Positions 51,675 to 60,096 of a DNA stretch of 64,000 nucleotides are shown in pieces. Position 1 is the first letter of the stretch, and every line of letters begins with the position of its first letter. The stretch is from Pseudoxanthomonas sp. z9. GTDB taxonomy: Bacteria; Pseudomonadota; Gammaproteobacteria; Xanthomonadales; Xanthomonadaceae. The notes beneath the pieces were generated by a model, which had not been told where the DNA came from, ran no database searches, and saw only the letters and a program-made list of their open reading frames with translations. The stretch covers positions 1-64,000 of the forward strand of contig NZ_VFID01000015.1 in NCBI RefSeq assembly GCF_006542425.1. Direction: 5' to 3'. Position numbers and translations under genes: made by a program.

Positions 51675-52048
51675 GTGGGAGCGACGTGAGTCGCGACCGC
51701 AATCCCACCGACGTGACGAAACCTCCAGTGGTCTTCCAACTTCCCGGTCGCGACTCACGTCGCTCCCACAGGGAGCTCGTGTGTGGGAGCGACGTCAGTC
51801 GCGACGTGGTCTTGGGTCGCCGGCAGGGCAACCCGCAGGCGGCCATTTTTCCGGTCGCGACTTATGTCGCTCCCACACAGGTAGGGAGCGCGCAAGAGGC
51901 TCTTGTGGGAGCGACGTCAGTCGCGACGTGGTCTTGGGCCGCCGGCGGGGCAACCCGCAGGCGGCCATTTTTCCGGTCGCGACTTATGTCGCTCCCACAC
52001 AGATAGGGAGCACGCGAGGGGCTCATGCGGGAGCGACGCCAGTCGCGA
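51675..52048. repeat. REP array between hflX and hflK with a 122-base tandem duplication
   Basis: Forward REPs are at 51675, 51783, 51905 and 52027 (the last degenerate). Reverse REPs begin at 51748, 51855 and 51977. The unit 51783-51904 is repeated at 51905-52026 with few changes, including GTGGTCTTGGG and GCAACCCGCAGGCGGCCATT. No gene is present between 51657 and 52214. Confidence 0.9.
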
Positions 52049-52214
52049 CCGGAAACCCGCCCACCCCGCAAAAACACCCCGCCTCCCGCCACTCCCCGCC
52101 GAAAAACCGCCCGCCCCATGCCCTTCAGCCCTTGTCCGGCGGCCGGGCGGCCCTATCTTGTAGAATCGGAAACGCGTCGGTTTCGGCCCACGCATCATTG
52201 ACGACGGAGTGGGC

Positions 52215-53351
52215 ATGGCCTGGAACACCCCTGGAAGCGGCGGCTCTGGCAGCGGCGGCGGAAACGGCAACAACGACAACCGACGGGGCTGGAATCCCCG
52301 CGGCGGCAACAGTGGCGGCGGCGGCCTGGGCGATCTGCTGGATCGCCTGCGCGGTTCCTTCGACGGCAACGGCCCGCTGCGCTGGATCGGCGTGGCGCTG
52401 CTGCTGCTGGTCCTGTTCTCCAGCTTCCAGCTGATCGGCGAACAGCAGCGCGGCGTGGTCCTGCGCTTCGGCCAGTTCTCCCGCGTCATGCAGCCGGGAC
52501 CCAACTTCAAGTGGCCGTGGCCGATTGAAAGCGTCACCAAGGTCAACGCCACCGAGATCAAGAACTTCAGCAACACCATGCCGGTGCTGACCCGCGACGA
52601 GAACATCGTCACCGTGTCGGTCAACGTGCAGTACCGCATCGCCGATCCGCGCCTGTACCTGTACGGCTCGCGCAACGCCGACGACGTGTTGCAGCAGGCC
52701 GCGCAGAGCGCCGTGCGCGAACAGGTGGGCCGCTCGGATCTGGACACCGTGCTCGGCGAGCGCGGCCCGCTGGGCAGCCAGGCCAAGGAGCGCCTGCAGG
52801 CCTCGCTGGACACTTACCGGACCGGCCTGGTCGTGACCGAACTCAACCTGCCCGACGCGCGTCCTCCGGAAGAAGTGAAGCCGGCCTTCGACGAGGTCAA
52901 CTCGGCCCAGCAGATCAAGGACCGCCTGGTCAACGAAGCGCGCGCCTACGCCGCCCGCATCGTGCCCGAGGCACGCGGTACCGCGGCGCGTACCCGCACC
53001 GTGGCCGAAGGCTACAAGGCCGCCACCGTCGCCCGCGCCCAGGGTGACGCCGACCGTTTCAGCCTGCTCCAGGAGCAGTACAAGAACGCGCCGGACGTGA
53101 CCCGCAAGCGCCTGTGGCTGGATACCGTCCAGCAGGTGCTGCAACAGAACAATCGCAAGGTCATCGGTGGCGACAGCCGCCAGCTGATCTACCTGCCGAT
53201 GCCCGCGCAGACGGGCGCCGCCCCGGCGGCATCGTCCAGCGCCCCGGCGCCGGAAGTGGTGATGCCCGCCGTGGAAAGCAGCGCGACAACCCCGCTGCGC
53301 AGTGCCGAGCGTCCCGCGCGATCGGCCGGACGTGAGGAGAGTGGACGATGA
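52215..53351 (+). CDS. hflK: FtsH protease modulator HflK
   Basis: The product has 378 residues. A Gly/Asn/Ser-rich N-terminus of about 45 residues is followed by one membrane helix (I-G-V-A-L-L-L-L-V-L-F-S-S-F) and an SPFH/band-7 domain (E-Q-Q-R-G-V-V-L-R-F-G). A helical tail and low-complexity C-terminus complete it. HflK and HflC form a cage around FtsH. The ATG at 52215 has GGAG 6 bases upstream; a GTG at 52209 is possible. Confidence 0.94.
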   Translation: MAWNTPGSGGSGSGGGNGNNDNRRGWNPRGGNSGGGGLGDLLDRLRGSFDGNGPLRWIGVALLLLVLFSSFQLIGEQQRGVVLRFGQFSRVMQPGPNFKWPWPIESVTKVNATEIKNFSNTMPVLTRDENIVTVSVNVQYRIADPRLYLYGSRNADDVLQQAAQSAVREQVGRSDLDTVLGERGPLGSQAKERLQASLDTYRTGLVVTELNLPDARPPEEVKPAFDEVNSAQQIKDRLVNEARAYAARIVPEARGTAARTRTVAEGYKAATVARAQGDADRFSLLQEQYKNAPDVTRKRLWLDTVQQVLQQNNRKVIGGDSRQLIYLPMPAQTGAAPAASSSAPAPEVVMPAVESSATTPLRSAERPARSAGREESGR

Positions 53352-54211
53352 GACTTCCCGCAATCGTGGCGCTGCTGGTCGCCATCGTGCTGGGCCTGAT
53401 GGGCTCGGTGTACGTGGTCCGCGAGGATCAGACCGGCCTGGTGCTCAACCTGGGCCGCGTGGCCCGCGCCGACATCCCGCCCGGCCTGCACTTCAAGTGG
53501 CCGCTGGTGGAAACCGCGCGCGTGTTCGACCGCCGCTTCCAGGTGCTGGAAACCCAGCCCGAGCGCTACCTGACCTCCGAGCGCAAGGACGTCAGCATCG
53601 ACTTCTTCGCCGTGGGCCACATCTCCGACGTGCGCGCGTTCTACCGCGCCACCGGCGGCGACGAAAAGCTGGTCAATGATCGCCTGGCGCCGATCATCAC
53701 CGACTCGCTGCGCAACGAAATCAACGCCCGCACCCTGACCCAGCTGGTCTCCGGCGATCGCAACCAGATCGTCACCGCCCAGCTCAAGGCCATCAACGAG
53801 GGCGCCGCCACCCTGGGCATGCGCATCACCGACCTGCGCCTGAAGCAGATCGACCTGCCCACCGACAGCCAGGTCATCACCGACGTCTACGAGCGCATGC
53901 GCGCCCAGCGCAAGCAGGTCGCCAGCCAGTTGCGCGCCGAAGGCGAAGAGCAGGCCCGCACCATCAGCGCCCAGGCCGATCGCGACCAGGCCGTGCTGGT
54001 GGCCGAAGCCGAACGTGACGCCCAGCGCCTGCGCGGTGAAGGCGACGCCGAAGCCGCCCGCATCTACGCCGCCGCCGCCAACAAGGACCCCGCGTTCTTC
54101 GCCTTCCAGCGCAGCCTGGAGTCGTACAAGAAGTCCTTCGCCGACGGCAACAGCGTCATCGTCCTGGACAAGGACGATCCGTTCTTGCAGTACCTCAAGA
54201 GCGACCGCTGA
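53348..54211 (+). CDS. hflC: FtsH protease modulator HflC
   Basis: The product has 287 residues. An N-terminal membrane helix and SPFH domain with Y-V-V-R-E-D-Q-T-G-L-V-L-N-L-G and H-F-K-W-P are followed by a long Ala/Glu/Arg coiled coil. It overlaps hflK by four bases, giving coupled synthesis of the two partners. The stop codon lies in the loop of a perfect hairpin. Confidence 0.95.
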   Translation: MRLPAIVALLVAIVLGLMGSVYVVREDQTGLVLNLGRVARADIPPGLHFKWPLVETARVFDRRFQVLETQPERYLTSERKDVSIDFFAVGHISDVRAFYRATGGDEKLVNDRLAPIITDSLRNEINARTLTQLVSGDRNQIVTAQLKAINEGAATLGMRITDLRLKQIDLPTDSQVITDVYERMRAQRKQVASQLRAEGEEQARTISAQADRDQAVLVAEAERDAQRLRGEGDAEAARIYAAAANKDPAFFAFQRSLESYKKSFADGNSVIVLDKDDPFLQYLKSDR

Positions 54212-54222
54212 CGCGGTCGCTC
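54199..54222 (+). other. hairpin spanning the hflC stop codon
   Basis: A perfect ten-base stem, GAGCGACCGC (54199-54208) with GCGGTCGCTC (54213-54222), has loop TGAC that holds the TGA stop. It lacks a T-run; it could protect the 3' end or modulate termination. Confidence 0.55.
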
Positions 54223-54382
54223 CGGGAATCGGGAATGGGGAATCGAGAATCGGTTTTCCCATTCCCGGCCCGGACCGGGCGGTGAAACCGCCAAGCTCCT
54301 GAAACGGGAACAAGGCGGTCGCCCGCAAACGGCCCGTTCGTCAGCGGCCCACGATTCCCGATTCTCCATTTCCGATTCCCGG
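54222..54382. repeat. imperfect 31-base inverted repeat flanking a 99-base spacer
   Basis: The left arm (54222-54252, starting CCGGGAATCGGGAATGG) and the reverse complement of the right arm (54352-54382) agree at 28 of 31 positions. The arms consist of degenerate GGGAATC units. The element fills the gap between hflC and the next gene and could be a small non-autonomous mobile element or a large stem-loop. Confidence 0.65.
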
Positions 54383-54389
54383 CCTCAAA

Positions 54390-54575
54390 ATGCCCGATCT
54401 CTGGTCCGCCCTCTGCCTGGTCGCCGTCCTGGAAGGCCTGTTCCTGCTGGTCTCGCCGGGGCTGTGGAAGCGGATGGCCCTGCAACTGCTCAACCTGCCC
54501 GACGCCCAGATCCGCCAAGCCGGCGGCCTGGTCCTGATCATCGGTCTGACCCTGCTGTGGTGGCTGCGCCACTGA
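54390..54575 (+). CDS. DUF2065 family small membrane protein (YjeT-like)
   Basis: The product has 61 residues with two membrane helices (A-L-C-L-V-A-V-L-E-G-L-F-L-L-V and G-L-V-L-I-I-G-L-T-L-L-W-W). It matches DUF2065/YjeT in length and in the motif L-E-G-L-x-x-L-x-x-P. Genes of this family often sit between hflC and purA. Function is unknown. Confidence 0.85.
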   Translation: MPDLWSALCLVAVLEGLFLLVSPGLWKRMALQLLNLPDAQIRQAGGLVLIIGLTLLWWLRH

Positions 54576-54619
54576 GGTGCCCGCAGCCCCTCTCCCCGTC
54601 CCCGTGGGCGTGTAGGAAT

Positions 54620-54710
54620 GTGGGAGCGACGTCAGTCGCGATTCGCGATGCCCGGTCGCTCAACCGGCTCCGGAAGCCAGGTCGCCCATCGCGACTGACG
54701 TCGCTCCCAC
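54620..54710. repeat. REP pair (BIME) upstream of purA
   Basis: A forward REP at 54620-54641 and a reverse REP at 54689-54710 share the spacer feature ATTCGCGATGCC with the array at 3.4-4.3 kb. Confidence 0.9.
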
Positions 54711-54792
54711 AAGAAACGGGGCAGGGACCCTTGGCCGGATTGCCCCCCATTCAGCCAATCGGGGTAGCCCCCTTCACCCAAAACCCGGATAA

Positions 54793-56269
<1,477 letters not shown>

Positions 56270-56278
56270 ACGAGGCTG

Positions 56279-56310
56279 AAAAAAGGCCCCGCGTTTGCGG
56301 GGCCTTTTTA
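56279..56310. terminator. terminator after purA
   Basis: A 13-base stem (56280-56292 with 56297-56309, loop GTTT) has A and T runs, so it could work in both directions. Confidence 0.92.
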
Positions 56311-56623
56311 GTACTGGACAGCGGAATCCCTAGTGTCGCCATTCGGCAAGGAGCGGGCGCTTCACGCTCAAAATCTACCGGTGGCAAGACCATGAAGGTT
56401 TGAGCCCGCCTTAAGAGCCATAAAAGTAACTCGTCAAGTTTTGCGATCTTGCCCTTGTGTTACGCCTCGAACCATGGCCCGTAGGGCTGCTATGCGGCAT
56501 CGCGGGTTACCTAGCGACCGCTCTCGGCCTGCAATGGCACCAGCGTAGCTTTGGCGCTGCCCCGTGGAAAAATTTGAAGGACGTAGTGCGGCGATGGGAA
56601 AGGCGTGGCGGTAGAAAACTTCA
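56311..56623. other. junction between core and accessory DNA, no gene seen
   Basis: About 310 bases without a convincing gene. The only open frame of note (about 66 codons, reverse, ending at 56434) has no family features or ribosome-binding site. Base composition begins to drop here. No tRNA or integrase remnant is visible. Confidence 0.5.
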
Positions 56624-57460
56624 CTAGCTTTCAAAGCTGTCAGATAACAGGAAATTCAAGAACCGATCAGGTTTTCTGGAGGGATAGGTGGACCAGTAAT
56701 CTTCCATTGATGCAAATCCGGCAGGTATGTGAGTCCAGCCGCGATCTTCTGCAGTCGGCTCTATCTCTTGCAAGTAATCGGGAAGTTTGGGGAGGGGAGT
56801 CGGTTTGCCAAGATAGCTATAAAAGAGATAGTTGATCTGGCATTCGTCAAGGTTGCTGCGCAATTCGCGCCATCGATCTTCTTCACTGTATTCCTCATTG
56901 ATCAGGTGCTCACATATCCAGCCGTGCACCTCCACTTCGGCGTCGTCAATCCCGCGACCCTCGGAGGAAAAGGTCTCATGCGTATAATACTGCTGTGGGT
57001 CGATATACTTCCCAAAGTCTACATAGGCGTCGTAGACGATCTCTAGCAAGCACAAGAAATGCTCCCTTGCCATCGACGCCAAGTCGTCAATCTCCAAGCC
57101 GGATTCTGTGTCCTTCCAAAATTTTACCGATCTTTCTCTATCTGATCGGATGCCGGAAACGGGATACATTCCTCCGTGAACATGATCGTTCCGTAAATCG
57201 AGGAATGTCTTGGCCAAAGAGTTCTCTTTTAGGTTGCTGCGATGCTGCTCATACCAATCTGAAAATCCTGGAATATGAAGAAATCGCTGAATGGCAAAAG
57301 TCACGCTTCGCGATGCGGAAAGATAGGCGCTGAGGTAGCAATTGAACTCGAATGCAGAGGACTTGAATAGGCGTGCCAGAAAGAATTCGGCTTCTGCCAC
57401 CTTATGGTCGACAGCGTCCCAATTGTGATCAGAGTAAAAGCGGAAGTTAGGTTCAGTCAT
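56624..57460 (-). CDS. HEPN-like protein with an R-x4-H motif
   Basis: The product has 278 residues and no signal peptide. The N-terminal third is helical (A-E-F-F-L-A-R-L-F ... C-Y-L-S-A-Y-L-S-A-S-R). It is followed at residues 87-95 by L-D-L-R-N-D-H-V-H, where R90 and H95 fit the R-x4-6-H signature of HEPN ribonucleases found in toxins and phage-defence proteins. The C-terminal half is acidic and not recognised. It is divergent from the Vsr gene across 138 bases. The HEPN assignment is inference from the motif and helical pattern, not from overall similarity; it could instead be a non-catalytic HEPN-fold protein. Confidence 0.55.
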   Translation of the reverse strand: MTEPNFRFYSDHNWDAVDHKVAEAEFFLARLFKSSAFEFNCYLSAYLSASRSVTFAIQRFLHIPGFSDWYEQHRSNLKENSLAKTFLDLRNDHVHGGMYPVSGIRSDRERSVKFWKDTESGLEIDDLASMAREHFLCLLEIVYDAYVDFGKYIDPQQYYTHETFSSEGRGIDDAEVEVHGWICEHLINEEYSEEDRWRELRSNLDECQINYLFYSYLGKPTPLPKLPDYLQEIEPTAEDRGWTHIPAGFASMEDYWSTYPSRKPDRFLNFLLSDSFES

Positions 57461-57598
57461 TTGCGGTCCCTATGAGCGCAATTCTCTATACTGTCGTACA
57501 GTCTGACCCAATTTTATCTCGATGACTGAGACTATCGATTCGCTAGAGATTTGGTGCCGGAGAGACCTAGTGCCGCGCTCATGAACTTGGTGACGAGA

Positions 57599-58039
57599 AT
57601 GATTGATGTAGTCGCTCCAGAGATACGGTCCCGGATGATGGCTTCGATCAGAGGCCGGAATACCCGGCCGGAGATGCAGGTTCGCCGGCATCTTCATGCG
57701 CTGGGCTTCAGATATCGTCTGCATCGAAAAGACTTGCCAGGGAAGCCCGACATGGTTCTTCCAAGGCACCAGATGGTCATCTTCGTTCATGGCTGCTTCT
57801 GGCATGGCCATCGCGGGTGTCGGTTTGCAACAATTCCTGCTACCCGAACCGAGTTCTGGACAGTCAAGATTTCCACGAATCAAGCGCGCGATGCTGCCGC
57901 GGAATTTAAGCTTCGCCAGGCAGGTTGGCGTATTGCAACTGTCTGGGAGTGCGCCTTGCGGACCAGCCCCGATGAAGCGATGCGACGCTTGGTCAACTTC
58001 ATCATCTCATCGGAACAGTCATTGGAAGTGGCGGCGTAA
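57599..58039 (+). CDS. vsr: very short patch repair endonuclease (Vsr type)
   Basis: The product has 146 residues from M-I-D-V-V-A-P-E-I-R-S-R-M-M. With this start the key residues fall at the numbers known for E. coli Vsr: Asp51 in K-P-D-M-V-L, His64, Cys66, His69 and His71 in V-H-G-C-F-W-H-G-H, with a later zinc-site Cys in W-E-C-A-L. Vsr nicks next to T:G mismatches left by deaminated 5-methylcytosine; in some restriction systems a Vsr-like protein is thought to be the nuclease. In-frame starts at 57581 or earlier are possible. It converges on the methyltransferase gene, with two bases between stops. Confidence 0.9.
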   Translation: MIDVVAPEIRSRMMASIRGRNTRPEMQVRRHLHALGFRYRLHRKDLPGKPDMVLPRHQMVIFVHGCFWHGHRGCRFATIPATRTEFWTVKISTNQARDAAAEFKLRQAGWRIATVWECALRTSPDEAMRRLVNFIISSEQSLEVAA

Positions 58040-58041
58040 AA

Positions 58042-59556
58042 TCATGGCTTCAGGTAGGAATACACAACGCCGGCGATTTGCTGCGCCATCCATGGCGGAA
58101 CGGCGTTCCCGACCTGCTTGAATTGCGCGCCACGTGGACCTTCGAAGAAATAGTTGTCGGGGAAGGTCTGCAGACGAGCGGCTTCCCGGACGGACAGGCT
58201 GCGAAGTTGGCTGGGGTCGTAATGGATGAAATAGTGACCATCCTTGGAAAGGTGACTGGTCACCGTAGAGCTGGGGTTGTGGCGAACCTGTACCTTGAAC
58301 CTGTCGATAAACTTCCCGCTTTCCCAGTTCTTGTGCTCGGGATACAGGGCGCGGGGAAATTCTTCCGATCCACGTGGCGAGCGGAGATGTACGTCTGCGA
58401 ATGCAGATGCGAAAGCGTATCGCCTTAGGTCAGACACCATGTGTTCACGAACTTCATGGTTCAGAATGCCTTCTAGGCGGGAATCAATCAGCCAGGACCG
58501 AAGGTGCTCCGGCACGCTGTCTTCCGCGACCGGCTCCGGCGCCCATCGCCCTCCCAATCCCGGGTCACGCCTCCTTACGCTCTTTGAGAGTCGCTCGAGC
58601 TTGTCAGAGACTTCAGGATCCTTTGTCGCACGTCCTGCGCGCTCTAGCACTTCGCCGGCGAAATCGGGCCACGATTCGACATGGCGATCCGTGACACCGC
58701 TGCGACGCTTTGGCAACTGTCCAATTACGCTGGAAACGGATACGCGATGATCACTGGGCGCAAGGAACTTTCCCTGTCCCAAGAACAATTCGTTCAAGAT
58801 TCCGAGCAGGATCACGCGATGGCGTGCCTGCGGAACACCGAGTGTTTCCGCACGGAGGACATAACTGCTTGGATCCAGGTGGGCTGCGTCGAGGCCATTC
58901 TTGGGCATGACCAGCGGTACAAGGCGATAGCGAGGGCCATTGCGTCCGGCAGGCTGCTCCAAGCCTTCCACGATTTCGGGAAAGACATAGGTTCCGTTGA
59001 CCTTGGCCGAAAGAAGTCCCTTCACGTTCTCCATGATGAAAGCAGCTGGCCGATACTTGCTCACGAGCTTCAGATAGTGCTTATAGAGCACATATCTCTC
59101 GTCATCCTCCGGCCGATATCCAACGATTCCGCGATTACGGGCGCGTCCAACTAGGGAATACGCCTGACATGGCGGACCGCCAATCAACACCCATGGTTGG
59201 TCGGCCTTTGCGACTTCCTTGATTCGCTTATCGAGAATCGCATCATCCTCAGCCACTCCCAGCTTCAGTTGACGCGCTTCACTCCCCGCTGCATCCCATT
59301 GGGCTTTGGTTTTTTCGGTCCAAGGTTGATTGGCCCTTCCAGCAACATATTCGTAGTAGCTGTTCGGTACTTCTCTGGGCGGGAACTGACGAAAAAAAGC
59401 GCGCAGGCGAAGAGTCTTCGCCGCGTTCTTTTCCATTTCTGCCGAAATGGCGATGCGAAAAGGGAATTGCCGGGATGAGGGCTTCGGGAGAAAGGCGGAA
59501 AACCCTTCACCCAACCCGCCCGGGCCGGCAAAGATGTCGACGACCGGAATCTGCAT
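58042..59556 (-). CDS. DNA (cytosine-5-)-methyltransferase
   Basis: The product has 504 residues. Motif I is D-I-F-A-G-P-G-G-L-G-E-G-F. The catalytic P-C-Q is in G-G-P-P-C-Q-A-Y-S (Cys130), E-N-V is in M-E-N-V-K-G-L, motif VIII is Q-A-R-H-R-V, motif IX R-L-Q-T-F-P-D, and motif X Q-V-G-N-A-V-P-P. All are in the order of Dcm-type enzymes. The target-recognition segment is long, and the recognition site cannot be read from sequence. It lies tail to tail with vsr and divergent from the GHKL operon across 279 bases. Confidence 0.92.
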   Translation of the reverse strand: MQIPVVDIFAGPGGLGEGFSAFLPKPSSRQFPFRIAISAEMEKNAAKTLRLRAFFRQFPPREVPNSYYEYVAGRANQPWTEKTKAQWDAAGSEARQLKLGVAEDDAILDKRIKEVAKADQPWVLIGGPPCQAYSLVGRARNRGIVGYRPEDDERYVLYKHYLKLVSKYRPAAFIMENVKGLLSAKVNGTYVFPEIVEGLEQPAGRNGPRYRLVPLVMPKNGLDAAHLDPSSYVLRAETLGVPQARHRVILLGILNELFLGQGKFLAPSDHRVSVSSVIGQLPKRRSGVTDRHVESWPDFAGEVLERAGRATKDPEVSDKLERLSKSVRRRDPGLGGRWAPEPVAEDSVPEHLRSWLIDSRLEGILNHEVREHMVSDLRRYAFASAFADVHLRSPRGSEEFPRALYPEHKNWESGKFIDRFKVQVRHNPSSTVTSHLSKDGHYFIHYDPSQLRSLSVREAARLQTFPDNYFFEGPRGAQFKQVGNAVPPWMAQQIAGVVYSYLKP

Positions 59557-59835
59557 GTTCGGAGCTGCGGAAACAATGAAATTTTTGACCAGACAGGTCT
59601 TGACTCCAGGATCGCACGAACCCTGGATTTGTCAATTCGCAAGTTTATGGAATGCTCCATGGCTTCCGCACAGCAGCCGCAGGGATCGGCTTGGGACTAC
59701 GTATTGCTGTAGGGGTATGCCGACTGTAAACAAGGCAGAAATTTGGGTTGACAAGCAGCTATTTAGTCTTCAGTATCCTATAATTTGTATATGTAGCAGT
59801 TTTTCGTCTGTACATGTCCGTAATAAGCAGGATAT

Positions 59836-60096
59836 ATGCCAAAAACAACAAAGGGCCCGGCACAGGCCTCGGCGCGGCGAGATCCGCGTGAGCGGTTCGT
59901 CAGCTTGGCAAACAGCCGAGTGACAGCAGCCATCAACCAGATTCGTCTGGTAGGCAATCTGTCGAACCGAAAAAACTATGAATACACTGCTGAGGATGTG
60001 GCGAAAATAACGCGCACGCTCCAGCGTGAGCTCGATGAATTGAAGGCCAAGTTCAAGGGGGAGGAAAAAAATGGATCCAGCGTCTTCAGTCTCTGA
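59836..60096 (+). CDS. small helical protein at the head of the GHKL operon
   Basis: The product has 86 residues: a basic N-terminus (K-G-P-A-Q-A-S-A-R-R-D-P-R), then two probable helices, the second a short coiled coil (I-T-R-T-L-Q-R-E-L-D-E-L-K-A-K-F). No family is recognised. AGGA lies just before the ATG. Its 3' end overlaps the GHKL gene by 26 bases, so the two are probably co-translated. Confidence 0.65.
   Translation: MPKTTKGPAQASARRDPRERFVSLANSRVTAAINQIRLVGNLSNRKNYEYTAEDVAKITRTLQRELDELKAKFKGEEKNGSSVFSL

Noticed and set aside
56311-56623. tRNA gene or integrase as the insertion site of the accessory region
   Set aside because: No cloverleaf, no CCA-type end and no integrase motif could be seen on either strand.
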